Shown: positions 53,811 to 62,817 of the stretch, piece by piece
How positions within the stretch are numbered: position 1 is the first letter of the stretch
Layout: the number at the start of each line of letters is the position of its first letter
Assembly (NCBI GenBank): GCA_020638195.1
Contig: JACKJC010000002.1
Location: forward strand, 930,001-994,000
Reading direction: 5' to 3'
DNA length: 64,000 bases
Origin: Methylobacteriaceae bacterium
Lineage (GTDB): Bacteria > Pseudomonadota > Alphaproteobacteria > Rhizobiales > Beijerinckiaceae
Program-made: the position numbers and the translations under genes
The notes under the pieces: generated by a model
The model's input: the letters and a program-made list of their open reading frames with translations, nothing else
Databases searched by the model: none
What the model was told of the DNA's origin: nothing

Positions 53811-53948
53811 CGGCAGGCGCCATTTTTTGCAAGCCCGCCAACGTAATAGCTGCGATCACGCGATTCGCGCTGTTGCCATTTGTCGCAACCAAACTAACTT
53901 TCATTAACGTATAACGGCGCTGAGAATCGATCTAGGCTCGATGGGGCC

Positions 53949-54680
53949 ATGGGAAAACAAGCTTCGTTCAATTCCTTCGAGGCGCTCCGAGCATTTGATC
54001 GTACATGCTCGCTGAGCGCGTTGACCTCCGACCTTGCGACGAGGCTTCGGCCATTCGGCGTCGAAAACCTTGTTCTCGCCGCGGCTCGCCGCAGTGAGGG
54101 AACGCCTGCGCCTCAAACCAAATTGTTGATGAACATCAGTCCAGACGGCTGGCTTGAGGAATACGTTTCGCACGACTGTAAAAAATTCGATCCGACCATT
54201 GCTCGGGCCGCGTCCACGCTAAAGCCGCAGAAATGGAAAACGTCGGCGAGAATCGCCACACGTTCCGCGCGCTCAAGCGTGGTTTTTGATGTTGCACGAC
54301 AATTCGGATTGAATGAGGGTATTACATTTGTGTTTCCTGGCGCCGAGGGTGACACAGTACTTGCTTCTGTCAGTGGTCGTGAACTAACCGCAGACCCGTA
54401 CGACGTTGCTCAAATATCTCTCTTGTCTCAATGTGCGGCGCATCGCGCTCTTGAGTTGACTAGGGGATTTGATGCGCTTTCTGGACATCTTTCATTGACT
54501 CGCCGAGAGAAGGAGGTTCTGAAATGGGTTGCCGAGGGCAAGACAGATTGGGAGATTGCCAGAATTCTTGATATTTCTATTCATACAGTCGACAAATATA
54601 TGAGACAATTACGAGAGAAAACCAGAATTGTCTCACGCGCGCAGCTCGCTGCTGCGGCTGTCCGCAATGGCATAGCTTAA
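53949..54680 (+). CDS. LuxR-family autoinducer-binding regulator
   Basis: A 243-residue regulator. Residues ~15-165 correspond to an autoinducer-binding domain (W and D/P residues around GWLEEYVSHDCKKFDP), and the C-terminal GerE/LuxR HTH includes LTRREKEVLKWVAEGKTDWEIARILDISIHTVDKYM (in two parts). It lies 98 bases before luxI in the same direction. It likely binds the acyl-homoserine lactone made by the neighbouring synthase and the dyad at 54701. Confidence 0.9.
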   Translation: MGKQASFNSFEALRAFDRTCSLSALTSDLATRLRPFGVENLVLAAARRSEGTPAPQTKLLMNISPDGWLEEYVSHDCKKFDPTIARAASTLKPQKWKTSARIATRSARSSVVFDVARQFGLNEGITFVFPGAEGDTVLASVSGRELTADPYDVAQISLLSQCAAHRALELTRGFDALSGHLSLTRREKEVLKWVAEGKTDWEIARILDISIHTVDKYMRQLREKTRIVSRAQLAAAAVRNGIA

Positions 54681-54700
54681 GTTGGCTGATTCTTGTGCGG

Positions 54701-54724
54701 TCAAGTACGAGCGTCCGTACCTGA
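54701..54724. promoter_or_regulatory. Lux-box-like dyad upstream of luxI
   Basis: Imperfect inverted repeat with arms TCAAGTACG and CGTACCTGA, spacer AGCGTC (8 of 9 positions pair). It sits 54 bases before the luxI start, a position suited to LuxR-type control. Confidence 0.6.
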
Positions 54725-54778
54725 CGATTCCTTAATTAACGCGCTTTCTTGGCCATGAACTGCGGCGAGAAAGCGGCC

Positions 54779-55408
54779 ATGAAACTCATTTGCGATTATT
54801 CCACACAAAAGAACTTGGACCTGTTGACGCAGGCTTATCGTCTTCGACACAAGGTTTTTGTCGAGGAAATGGGCTGGCACGATTTGAGAAAGCCCGATGG
54901 CCTGGAGATCGACCAGTTCGACACCGAAGACGCGGTGAACATGTTTCTCGTCGAGGGCGGCGAGGTCATCGGGTATCAGAGAATGCTGTCGACCCTCCGC
55001 CCACACCTACTCTCGCATGTGTTCCCTCACTTGTGCGACGTCGAGGCGCCAACCGGACCTGATGTCTGGGAACTCACGAGATTTTGCACTGAAAGAAACG
55101 GCGACAAGGAGAGAGAGAAGATGATCCGGCGTGAGATGCTTCACGCTGCGGTCGCTTGGGGATTGGAGAATGGAGTCGATCGGTTCCTCTTCGAAAGCGA
55201 TCCGTACCGGATGCTCCAGATGCTGCATCTGCATTTCCGCATCGTGCCGCTCGGCGTTCCGCACAAGATCGACGGCGAGGACGTGATCGCCTGTGTCGCG
55301 CATTTCAATTCCGCGACGCTTCGACGTTTGGATGAACTCCGGCGAAACAGCAATGTCACGTTCATCAGAACAGATGGTTTCAACAGGCAGTTCACCAAGG
55401 CGGTGTGA
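54779..55408 (+). CDS. Acyl-homoserine-lactone synthase (LuxI family)
   Basis: A 209-residue AHL synthase. Residues that are near-invariant in LuxI are all present: R23, F27, W33, D45, D48, R68, F82, E98 and R101 (in RLRHKVFVEEMGW, EIDQFDTEDAV, GYQRML, VFPHL, WELTRF). It uses SAM and an acyl carrier, so the likely product is an AHL; the acyl chain cannot be told. Start ATG 54779. Confidence 0.92.
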   Translation: MKLICDYSTQKNLDLLTQAYRLRHKVFVEEMGWHDLRKPDGLEIDQFDTEDAVNMFLVEGGEVIGYQRMLSTLRPHLLSHVFPHLCDVEAPTGPDVWELTRFCTERNGDKEREKMIRREMLHAAVAWGLENGVDRFLFESDPYRMLQMLHLHFRIVPLGVPHKIDGEDVIACVAHFNSATLRRLDELRRNSNVTFIRTDGFNRQFTKAV

Positions 55409-55430
55409 GCGCGCAAGCGTAGGTGTACAA

Positions 55431-55670
55431 ATGAGCGCGTCAGATGACATGGTGCTTTTGATCAATATCCGACGTCTGGTTGCAGAAATTGAATTAGGTA
55501 TCGGCTTTCTGGCGCCTGCTGGTATGTCCATCGAATCCGCATTGCTATCGATAGTTGCCGGAAATCTGCGATCTCACCTTGTTTCCGAGGGATTCTTTGG
55601 TCCGGTTCCAAAGAAGAGAGGGCGGCGCAATTCGTCAGCGTGTGAAAGCCGCGATTCATCTGCGACTTAG
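55431..55670 (+). CDS. Small protein downstream of luxI
   Basis: A 79-residue protein of unknown function, starting 22 bases after the luxI stop and ending three codons into the convergent nhaA end region. It has a hydrophobic first half with LVAEIELGIGFLAPAG and a basic, Arg/Ser-rich tail (PKKRGRRNSSACESRD). Not related to LuxR or TraM-like modulators by eye, but the position suggests an auxiliary quorum-sensing or unknown role. Ends overlapping the nhaA 3' end on the other strand by four bases. Confidence 0.55.
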   Translation: MSASDDMVLLINIRRLVAEIELGIGFLAPAGMSIESALLSIVAGNLRSHLVSEGFFGPVPKKRGRRNSSACESRDSSAT

Positions 55671-56854
55671 GTGTTCGCTCCACTCGCGTCGTTCCTTCGC
55701 TCGACCTTGGCGAGCATTAGCACGATGGCTCCCGCCAGCGCCGAAGCCAGAGAGCCGACGAGCACGCCGATCTTGGTTTCGTCCATCAGCTCGCGCTCGG
55801 GTGGAAAGGCGAGCATGCCGATGAACAGGCTCATGGTGAAGCCGACGCCGCAGATCAGCGAGACGCCGTAGAGTTGCAGCCAGCCCGCGCCTGGCGGACG
55901 GCTGGCGAGGCCCAGGACCACCGCGAGCCACGAAGCGAGGAAAACGCCGATCTGCTTGCCGAAGAAGAGGCCGGCGGCGACGCCGAGCGTGACGGGATGG
56001 GCCAGGCTCTGCAGCGTCAGGCCCTCGAACGATACTCCGGCGTTGGCGAAGCCGAAGATCGGCGTGACGACGAAACCCACCCACGGCGCCAACGCATGTT
56101 CGAGCCGGTGCAGCGGCGAATGTTCGTGCCCCGCCTCGTTCGGCTGTTCGAGCGGGATGAAGACCGCCAGCAGAACGCCGGCGATGGTGGCATGGACGCC
56201 GCTGGCGTGAACGAAGTACCAGAGCGGCAGGCCGAGCAGCAGATAGGGCCAGAGCGCGCCGACCTTGAAGCGGTTGAGCGCGAAAAGCGCCGCAACGCAC
56301 AGCGCAGCGCCGCCGAGCATCGGTACGGCCAGTCCAGAGGTGTAAAATACGGCGATGATCAAGACCGCGCCGAGGTCGTCCATGATCGCCAGCGCGGCGA
56401 GAAAGACTTTTAGCGACGCCGGCGCGCGCGAACCCAGCAGCGCGAGAACGCCGAGCGCAAAGGCGATGTCGGTCGCCGCAGGGATCGCCCAGCCGCGCGC
56501 ATGGACGGCGCTATCGGCCGCGAAGGCGAGATAGACCAGCGCGGGAACCGCCATGCCGCCGGCCGCCGCGAGTCCTGGCAGAGCGCGTCGACGCCAGGTC
56601 GACAATTCGCCGCCGATCATCTCTCGTTTGATCTCGAGGCCGACCAGCAGGAAAAACAGCGCCATCAGCGCATCGTTGATCCAGTGGAGCAGGCTCAACG
56701 GGCCGACGTGCGTCTCCAGCGCCTGGAAATAGGCGGGCGCCCATGCGGAATTGGCGACCGCGAGCGCGATCGCCGCGCTCGCCATGAGCACGACCCCTCC
56801 GCTCGCCTCGCTGTGGAGAAGGCGCTTGAGGACGGATCTACGGGAGGCCTTCAT
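55667..56854 (-). CDS. nhaA: Na+/H+ antiporter NhaA
   Basis: A 395-residue inner-membrane antiporter with ~11-12 helices that exports Na+ in exchange for protons. Motifs typical of NhaA are visible: VNSAWAPAYFQALE-type first loop, GLEIKREMIGGEL, ATDIAFALGVLALLG with the catalytic Asp, and AIMDDLGAVLIIAVFYT with the paired aspartates. Normal length. It converges on the small gene after luxI. Confidence 0.95.
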   Translation of the reverse strand: MKASRRSVLKRLLHSEASGGVVLMASAAIALAVANSAWAPAYFQALETHVGPLSLLHWINDALMALFFLLVGLEIKREMIGGELSTWRRRALPGLAAAGGMAVPALVYLAFAADSAVHARGWAIPAATDIAFALGVLALLGSRAPASLKVFLAALAIMDDLGAVLIIAVFYTSGLAVPMLGGAALCVAALFALNRFKVGALWPYLLLGLPLWYFVHASGVHATIAGVLLAVFIPLEQPNEAGHEHSPLHRLEHALAPWVGFVVTPIFGFANAGVSFEGLTLQSLAHPVTLGVAAGLFFGKQIGVFLASWLAVVLGLASRPPGAGWLQLYGVSLICGVGFTMSLFIGMLAFPPERELMDETKIGVLVGSLASALAGAIVLMLAKVERRNDASGANT

Positions 56855-57114
56855 GCGGCCGCCGTCATGATGGGTAACATTTCGTAGACGTTGCAGGTCA
56901 CGTGGCTTTTTGGTCGCGGCTTCGATTCGAAGCCGGCACGATAGAGAATCGCGGCCGTGAACACGAAGGATTTTTCACCGCGTGGCTTCAGCTTTTCCGG
57001 GGCTTTCGCGCAATCCGACGTCTCGCGTCGATACGGATCGCGATGCCTCGGGAACGTCGATTGCTTCGAAAGGTTTCTGCATAGCGGGGAGCCTGCATCT
57101 CGAGGAGTATCCAG

Positions 57115-57816
57115 ATGCGCTCAAGAATTCTGATCCATGCGAGCGTCGTCGCGCTCGCCGCTTCGTTTCCGGCGCACGCCCAGGACAAGGGCGGTGCGTC
57201 CATGTCTGGCGCGCCTGCGGCCCGGGAACGGTCGGGCGGCGCGGCGGAGCACAAGCCCGCTTCGGCGCCCAACGGCGGCGCCCAGATGACGCCTGGCGCG
57301 GGCAAAGGCGCCGCCGAAATGACGCCGGGGGCCAAACCTGGGGCCAAACCGGCGACTATGGGCGCCTCCGACAAGACAATGGAAAAATCGCCGCCAAACG
57401 GCGGGCATTCGGCCGCTGGCGGCGGCGCCAAGGGCGAAAAGCACGAAGGCGCCAAGGCCGAATCGCGCGAGGCGAAGCCGCCGGCGAACCGCGCCGAAGG
57501 CGACAAGGCGAAGGGGACGAAGGAAGGCCGCGCCGAGGAGCACGGCGCCAAGGGCGCTTCCATGACCGCGAACCAGCGCCAGCATCTGAAAACTGCCGCG
57601 CCGAAGGTACATGGCGTCAAGGAAGCGAGGGATGTCGACATTCACGTCAATATCGGCGCAGCCGTGCCGCGCACGATCGTGCGATTCTGGGAGCCCGTGC
57701 CGCAGACGCTGATTTCGGTCGTTCCCGGTTGGCGCGCCTATCGCATCGTGCGCTATCACGGCCAGCTTCTCATCATCGATCCCGACACGTTCGAGATCGT
57801 CTACGTGCTGGCGTAA
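57115..57816 (+). CDS. DUF1236 domain secreted protein
   Basis: A 233-residue exported protein with a signal peptide (cut near AHAQ), a long Gly/Ala/Lys-rich disordered region (residues ~25-155), and a C-terminal DUF1236 domain: PRTIVRFWEPVPQTLISVVPGWRAYRIV, ending DPDTFEIVYVLA. The family is largely restricted to Hyphomicrobiales. Function unknown; a periplasmic role is likely. Confidence 0.85.
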   Translation: MRSRILIHASVVALAASFPAHAQDKGGASMSGAPAARERSGGAAEHKPASAPNGGAQMTPGAGKGAAEMTPGAKPGAKPATMGASDKTMEKSPPNGGHSAAGGGAKGEKHEGAKAESREAKPPANRAEGDKAKGTKEGRAEEHGAKGASMTANQRQHLKTAAPKVHGVKEARDVDIHVNIGAAVPRTIVRFWEPVPQTLISVVPGWRAYRIVRYHGQLLIIDPDTFEIVYVLA

Positions 57817-57883
57817 TCCGAGCTTCCGTCGAGGATGGCAGAGCGCACGGTTTGGCCGGCGCCTCGTCGACGTGGGGCGAATT

Positions 57884-58045
57884 GCGCGCCAGTTCGAACG
57901 ACATTCGAACCACTTTGATATCTTGGGCGCGCTGATGGCGCGCCAGTTCGAACGACGTTCGAACCATTTAGATATCTTGGGCGCGCTGATGGCGCGCCAG
58001 TTCGAACGACGTTCGAACCACTTAGATATCTTGGGCGCGCTGATG
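57884..58045. repeat. Three tandem 54-bp repeats abutting tRNA-Glu
   Basis: Units start at 57884, 57938 and 57992. Each has GCGCGCCAGTTCGAACGAC, then (A/G)TTCGAACCA, then GATATCTTGGGCGCGCTGATG. A fourth start coincides with the tRNA 3' end at 58046. The last copy with the tRNA end forms an 11-bp inverted repeat (CTTGGGCGCGC at 58030-58040, GCGCGCCCAAG at 58046-58056). The repeat period is a multiple of three, so it also reads as a repetitive protein, which I consider fortuitous. Confidence 0.9.
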
Positions 58046-58119
58046 GCGCGCCCAAGGGGAATCGAACCCCTGTTTTCGCCGTGAAAGGGCGACGTCCTAG
58101 ACCGCTAGACGATGGGCGC
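58044..58119 (-). tRNA. tRNA-Glu (anticodon TTC)
   Basis: A 76-base tRNA with acceptor GCGCCCA/TGGGCGC, anticodon loop CTTTCAC (TTC), T arm with GTTCGATTC and an encoded CCA end. The 3' end lies against the 54-bp repeats. Confidence 0.95.
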
Positions 58120-58199
58120 GGGCTCGCGTGAGCGAACGGCGCGCTTATACGGCGCTGCGAGGCGGCTGGCAACGTACCCGGGCGAAAAATCGCGGGCCG

Positions 58200-59993
58200 T
58201 CACTCGGCGTGCGCGGCGTCGACGATGCGCGCCTGGACGCGTTCGCGGCCGCCGTAGTGATCGAGCGACAGGGTGACGGCGAGATGCGCCGGTCCGCCGT
58301 TCAGCGCAGGCAGGACCTCGGCCAGACCTGACGCGCTCGCGCGGAACGCCATGGCTTCCAGCCGCGCCCCGTCGGCGGCCTGCGCCGCGACTCGCAAATG
58401 ATCCTCCCCGACCGGCATGACATTCGTGATCCGATGGCGCGGCAGGACGAACACCGGCTCCGGCGCGCTCGCGCCGAACGGGCCAGCGGCGGCGACCGCG
58501 TGAACGAGATCGCGCGTCGCGCCGCCGGCCGTGACCGCCGAATCGATGAGCAACGCATCTTTTTCACGCGCAGCGGCGACCTTTGTCGCCAGCTTGTCCT
58601 CGAGGAAGGCGCGGAATTCGCCCAGCCGCTCGCGCTGGATGGTGATTCCCGCGGCCATCGCATGGCCGCCTCCCTTGATGAGGATGCCGGTCTCCACTGC
58701 CCGTCGCACCGCCGAACCGAGATCGACGCCGGCAATCGAGCGGCCCGACCCCGTACCGGTCTTGCCGGCGAGCGCGATGGCGAAGGCCGGGCGCTGAAAC
58801 TTCTCTTTCAGGCGCGAAGCGACGAGGCCCACAATGCCGGGGCTCCAGTCCTCGCCCGCAACGACGACGGCCGCGCCCTGCCCGCTCTGGCCGAGCGCCA
58901 TATCGGCTTCGGCTTGCGCGGCTTCGACCGTCGCCAGTTCGATCGCGCGACGCTCGTGGTTGAGGCGGTCGAGTTCGCCGGCGATTTCTTGGGCCTCCGA
59001 CGCGTCTTCCGTCAGCAGCAGCTTGGCGCCGAGCGCGGCGTCGCCGATGCGTCCGCCCGCGTTGATGCGCGGCCCGAGCAGGAACCCCAGGTGCCAGGCC
59101 TGCGGCGGGCCGACGAGCCGCGCGACATCCATCAGCGCGGCGAGACCGCGCCGCCCGCGGCCGCGCAGAACCGCGAGGCCCTTGACCACGAAGGCGCGGT
59201 TGAGGCCGGTCAGCGGCGCGACATCGGCGACGGTCGCGAGCGCGACGAGATCGAGGTCTTGCAACAGGTCCGGCGCGGGCCGAGAGGCCGTCCAGAAACC
59301 CAAGCCGCGAAGCGCGCGGTTGAGGCCGACCAGCGCCATGAAGACGACGCCCGCCGCGCAAAGGGGGCCAAGGCCGGAAAGATCGTCTTGCCGGTTGGGA
59401 TTGACGACGAGCGCGTCCGGCAGGTTTTCGGGCGCCTGATGATGGTCGAGGACGATGACGTCCAAGCCGAGCGCCTTCGCGCCGGCCAGAACCTCGTGGG
59501 AGGTCGTGCCGCAATCGACGGTGACGAGCAGGCTCGCGCCAGCGGCGCGCAATTCCTTGATCGCTTCCGCGTTCGGGCCGTAGCCCTCGAAAATTCGGTC
59601 GGGGATCCTGACGAGGCGCGGGACGCCACAGCCGTCGAGAAAGCTCGCGAGCAGCGCGGCCGAACAGGCGCCATCGACATCGTAGTCGCCGAAAATGGCG
59701 ACCGTTTCCTTCTGTGTGACGGCGCGGACGAGGCGTTCGACGGCCGCGTCCATATCCTGCAGGGACGAGGGGTCGGGCATGAGTTCGCGGATGGTGGGAT
59801 CGAGATAGGCGGAGGCCTCGTCGATGCCGATCCCCCTGCCCGCCAGCACGCGGGCCAAAATGTCGGAGAGGCCGTGCCGCTGGACGATGGCGAGCGCGCG
59901 CTGCTCGCCGGCAATGTCCAGCCGCGGCCGCCAAGGACGGCCGAGCGCGGACTGCGCGACATCGAGGAACAGGCGCTGGCTGGGATCGGTCAC
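58200..59993 (-). CDS. recJ: Single-stranded-DNA-specific exonuclease RecJ
   Basis: A 597-residue 5'-3' exonuclease of recombination and mismatch repair. The DHH phosphoesterase motifs are present: FGDYDVDGACSAALL, VTVDCGTTS, VLDHHQAPENLP, and in the DHHA1 domain GGGHAMAAGITI with the catalytic GGGHxxA. A C-terminal OB-fold follows. Length is normal. Confidence 0.95.
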   Translation of the reverse strand: MTDPSQRLFLDVAQSALGRPWRPRLDIAGEQRALAIVQRHGLSDILARVLAGRGIGIDEASAYLDPTIRELMPDPSSLQDMDAAVERLVRAVTQKETVAIFGDYDVDGACSAALLASFLDGCGVPRLVRIPDRIFEGYGPNAEAIKELRAAGASLLVTVDCGTTSHEVLAGAKALGLDVIVLDHHQAPENLPDALVVNPNRQDDLSGLGPLCAAGVVFMALVGLNRALRGLGFWTASRPAPDLLQDLDLVALATVADVAPLTGLNRAFVVKGLAVLRGRGRRGLAALMDVARLVGPPQAWHLGFLLGPRINAGGRIGDAALGAKLLLTEDASEAQEIAGELDRLNHERRAIELATVEAAQAEADMALGQSGQGAAVVVAGEDWSPGIVGLVASRLKEKFQRPAFAIALAGKTGTGSGRSIAGVDLGSAVRRAVETGILIKGGGHAMAAGITIQRERLGEFRAFLEDKLATKVAAAREKDALLIDSAVTAGGATRDLVHAVAAAGPFGASAPEPVFVLPRHRITNVMPVGEDHLRVAAQAADGARLEAMAFRASASGLAEVLPALNGGPAHLAVTLSLDHYGGRERVQARIVDAAHAE

Positions 59994-60096
59994 GGGGGGA
60001 GTCTAAAGGTCCGAACCCAGCGGCGCAGCCGTCGCGAGGCGAAACTCACAGGTTCTATCCGGCGCGATCCCTCCAGCGAACGCCGTCGTTCCCTTC

Positions 60097-60696
60097 TTAC
60101 CCCGCCGCATCAATCGCCAGCGCCCGCTGCAGCGCGGGCCGCGCATGGCACCTTTCCAGATAAGCGGCAAAAACCGGACGCGGCTCGACGATCTTGAAGC
60201 GCTCGACGCCGAACAGCAGGTCGCAGCCAATCATTACGTCGGCGGCCGAGAATCTCTCGCCAAGAATCCACGGGCCCTTCTGCAAGGCGCCTTCCAGCGC
60301 ATCGAAGACACGTGAAAAATCGCCCCAGCCGGCGGCTGTCGTCGGCAATTCGATCTTCGTGAATTTCTGGGTGAACGCGGGCTCGATGCAGCCGGGCGCG
60401 AAAAACAGCCAGTGGAAATAGCGGCCGCGCAAGGGATCGCCGATCTGCGGCGCGAGGCCCGCCTCCGGGCAGCGTTCGGCGATATAGGCGCAGATGGCCG
60501 CGCTTTCGGCGAGCTGCGCTGCGCCATCCTCGAAGGCCGGCACCTTGCCCATGGGGTTGATGCGGCGGAAGGCCGGGTCGTTCTGCCCGCCGTTGCGGAG
60601 GTCGACGAGCACGCGCTCGTACGGGGCGCCGGCCTCCTCGAGCATCCAGAGCGTGCGCAGGCTGCGCGTGCCGGGGGCCCAGTACAGTTTCATCAT
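60097..60696 (-). CDS. Glutathione S-transferase family protein
   Basis: A 199-residue GST. The N-terminal thioredoxin-like fold includes KLYWAPGTRSLRTLWMLEEAG, the cis-Pro region GKVPAFED and the ESAAICAYIAER glutathione-binding block; the C-terminal helical domain includes GERFSAADVMIG, the N-capping box of GSTs. Likely in detoxification or an unidentified conjugation reaction. Start ATG 60696 with GGAG upstream (or 60693). Confidence 0.9.
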   Translation of the reverse strand: MMKLYWAPGTRSLRTLWMLEEAGAPYERVLVDLRNGGQNDPAFRRINPMGKVPAFEDGAAQLAESAAICAYIAERCPEAGLAPQIGDPLRGRYFHWLFFAPGCIEPAFTQKFTKIELPTTAAGWGDFSRVFDALEGALQKGPWILGERFSAADVMIGCDLLFGVERFKIVEPRPVFAAYLERCHARPALQRALAIDAAG

Positions 60697-60751
60697 GCGA
60701 CTCACTCCGCAGCGGAATGAGAACATAAGAGGAACATTGGCGCTTGTCTAC

Positions 60752-61201
60752 TCAGTCCTTCATCGCGACCAGCAGCACGCCGACGAGGATGAGGACGACG
60801 CCCGCCCAGTTCTTGCCACTCAAGCTCTCGCCGAGAAACAGCACGCCGAAGATCGCAACCAGCACGACCGAGAGCTTGTCGACGGGCGCGACGCGCGCTG
60901 CCTCGCCTAGCTGGAGCGCGCGAAAATAGCAGAGCCAGGATGCGCCGGTTCCGAGGCCGGACAGCGCCAGGAAAAGCCAGGCGCGGCCAGGGATCGCGCC
61001 TGCGGAGGCGAAGCCGCCGGAGAGCCAGGCGACGAGCGCGGCGAGCGGCACGACGACCAACGTGCGCAGGAGCGTGGCGAGGCTCGAATCGATCTCCGCC
61101 ACGCCCGCCTTGGCGAAGACGGCGGTCAGCGCGGCGAAGCCGGCGGAGCCGAGCGCCCAGAAAAACCAGGGTTGCGCGAAGACATTTGCGAGCGAGGCCA
61201 T
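60752..61201 (-). CDS. Small EamA-family (half-size) transporter
   Basis: A 149-residue membrane protein with about five helices, equal to a single EamA (DMT) repeat. Features: ALGSAGFAALTAVFAKAG, TLLRTLVVVPLAALVAW, APVDKLSVVLVAIFGVLFLGESLSGKNWAGVVLILVG, the last being the EamA end block. Half-size members work as dimers. The substrate is unknown. ATG at 61201 chosen over an upstream start. Confidence 0.85.
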   Translation of the reverse strand: MASLANVFAQPWFFWALGSAGFAALTAVFAKAGVAEIDSSLATLLRTLVVVPLAALVAWLSGGFASAGAIPGRAWLFLALSGLGTGASWLCYFRALQLGEAARVAPVDKLSVVLVAIFGVLFLGESLSGKNWAGVVLILVGVLLVAMKD

Positions 61202-61447
61202 GGGAACGATCCGTCGGTTTCGCCGGATTGTAACGTTTCGCCGCAACGACGACAGTCGCGAGGCGCGATGCGTGTCTCGTCACGTGTCTCGTCGCACGGA
61301 CGGCGCCGGGATTTGTTTCAGACTTGCCACATGACTCGTGAAATCCTCGCATTGCCTGTGATTTGGCCGGTTCCACGCCGCCGGCCTGCGGTTAGGATAG
61401 CCGCGCGGCGCGCTGGTCGGCGTTCAGCCGTCGCGGTGGGGGTTGCG

Positions 61448-62806
61448 ATGTACAGGAAGAACCTTTTTGGCGCGCGCAGGCGGCGCGGCGTCGCTGGATA
61501 CGCGAGCGCGCTGGCGTTGATGCTGGCGGCGGGCGCTGCGCAGGCGCAATCGGTGATCGCCGATCAGTCGACGCTGCTGCCGCGCATTCTCGCAAATCCA
61601 GCGGACCACGACGCCAATTTCGCCTATGCGCACGCCTCGGTCGAAGCGCGCGACTACGAGGCGGCGATCGCCGCGCTCGAGCGTACCCTGTTCTTCAACC
61701 CGAACCTGACGCGCGCGAAATACGAGCTCGGCGCGCTCTACTACAAGCTCAAGTCCTTCGACATGGCGCAGCGCTATTTCGAGGATGCGCTGAAAACGCC
61801 GGGTCTCGAACCCGATCTGCGCGCGCGAATCGAAATCATGCTGCCGGCCACCAAGAAGGAGCTCGAACCTTCACGCCTGTCCGGCGTGCTGCAACTGGGC
61901 GTCGGCTACAGTTCCAACGTTCCGCTCGCGCCGGTCTTCGGCCTGATCCGGTCGAACGGCGCGGATATTCCGAACCCCGGACCCTATTACCAACGCGGCG
62001 GCGTCAATCTCACGGCGTTGGGCGAAGTCAGGCATGTCTACGATTTCGAGAACCAGCGGGGCGATACCTGGGAATCGCGCTTCGCCGGCATCGGCACGTC
62101 GCAGTTCGCTTTCGGCGAACTGAGTTCCGTCCTGGTCGAGGCGACGACCGGACCGCGTCTCGCGCTCGCGCCCGAGGTCCTGCCCGGCGCCTCGATCCGT
62201 CCCTATGTCGCGGCCTCCTACGCCACCATGGCGCTCGGTCGGCTCGGCTCCTCGATCGGCGGCGGCGTGACGGCGCGCTTTCCGATCGGCGATTCCTTCC
62301 AGGTCGAGCCGGGCGTCGAATGGCGCCATCTCGACATCGCGGCGACGAGCCGCTTCCTGGAAGTCGCCTCCACGCTCAACACCGGCAGCCAGTGGACGGG
62401 CAGCCTCGCCGCGCGCTGGAGAGCGACAGACCGCCTGACCTTCGACGGCAAGGTTCTGTACGGCCGCAATTCCTCCTACACGAGCACGCTGACATCGCGT
62501 CGCTTCGGTCTCGAGGGCTCGGCGCGCATCGAATTCGATCCGCCCTCCGAGCTGATCGGCTGGCGCTGGTCGGCGACGCCGTTCGTCCGCTACGCCGAGA
62601 CGCGCTTCAGCGCGGCGGATCTGTTCGTCGACCCGCTGGTGGTGCGCGTTGATCGCCAGATTCGCGTGGGATCGCAGTTCGACATGCCCATCACCAAAAT
62701 GTTCGGCGTCGCCGCGCTCGTCCAATACGTGCGCAACAATTCGAACCTGCCGAATTATCGCGCCAGCGCCTGGTCCGGCCTGATCGGCCCGACGCTGCGT
62801 TTCTGA
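61448..62806 (+). CDS. Outer-membrane protein with N-terminal TPRs and C-terminal beta-barrel
   Basis: A 452-residue exported protein. Signal peptide (to AQAQ), ~100 residues of TPR-like helices (NFAYAHASVEARDYEAAIAALERTLFFNP, AKYELGALYYKLKSFDMAQRYFEDALK), then a ~280-residue beta-strand-rich region ending with GLIGPTLRF, a terminal Phe typical of outer-membrane barrels. The layout resembles SLAM/DUF560 proteins that place proteins on the surface. The FecR-type gene 12 bases downstream may encode its client or partner. Confidence 0.75.
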   Translation: MYRKNLFGARRRRGVAGYASALALMLAAGAAQAQSVIADQSTLLPRILANPADHDANFAYAHASVEARDYEAAIAALERTLFFNPNLTRAKYELGALYYKLKSFDMAQRYFEDALKTPGLEPDLRARIEIMLPATKKELEPSRLSGVLQLGVGYSSNVPLAPVFGLIRSNGADIPNPGPYYQRGGVNLTALGEVRHVYDFENQRGDTWESRFAGIGTSQFAFGELSSVLVEATTGPRLALAPEVLPGASIRPYVAASYATMALGRLGSSIGGGVTARFPIGDSFQVEPGVEWRHLDIAATSRFLEVASTLNTGSQWTGSLAARWRATDRLTFDGKVLYGRNSSYTSTLTSRRFGLEGSARIEFDPPSELIGWRWSATPFVRYAETRFSAADLFVDPLVVRVDRQIRVGSQFDMPITKMFGVAALVQYVRNNSNLPNYRASAWSGLIGPTLRF

Positions 62807-62817
62807 GGGGGACGGCC

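Noticed and set aside
57773..57967. Repetitive Arg/Ser-rich minus-strand protein
   Set aside because: Its periodic sequence is a direct result of the 54-bp DNA repeat (a multiple of three); no start context.
57884..58045. CRISPR-like array
   Set aside because: Units are near-identical across the whole 54-bp period with no variable spacers, and no cas genes are present. It is a plain tandem repeat next to a tRNA.
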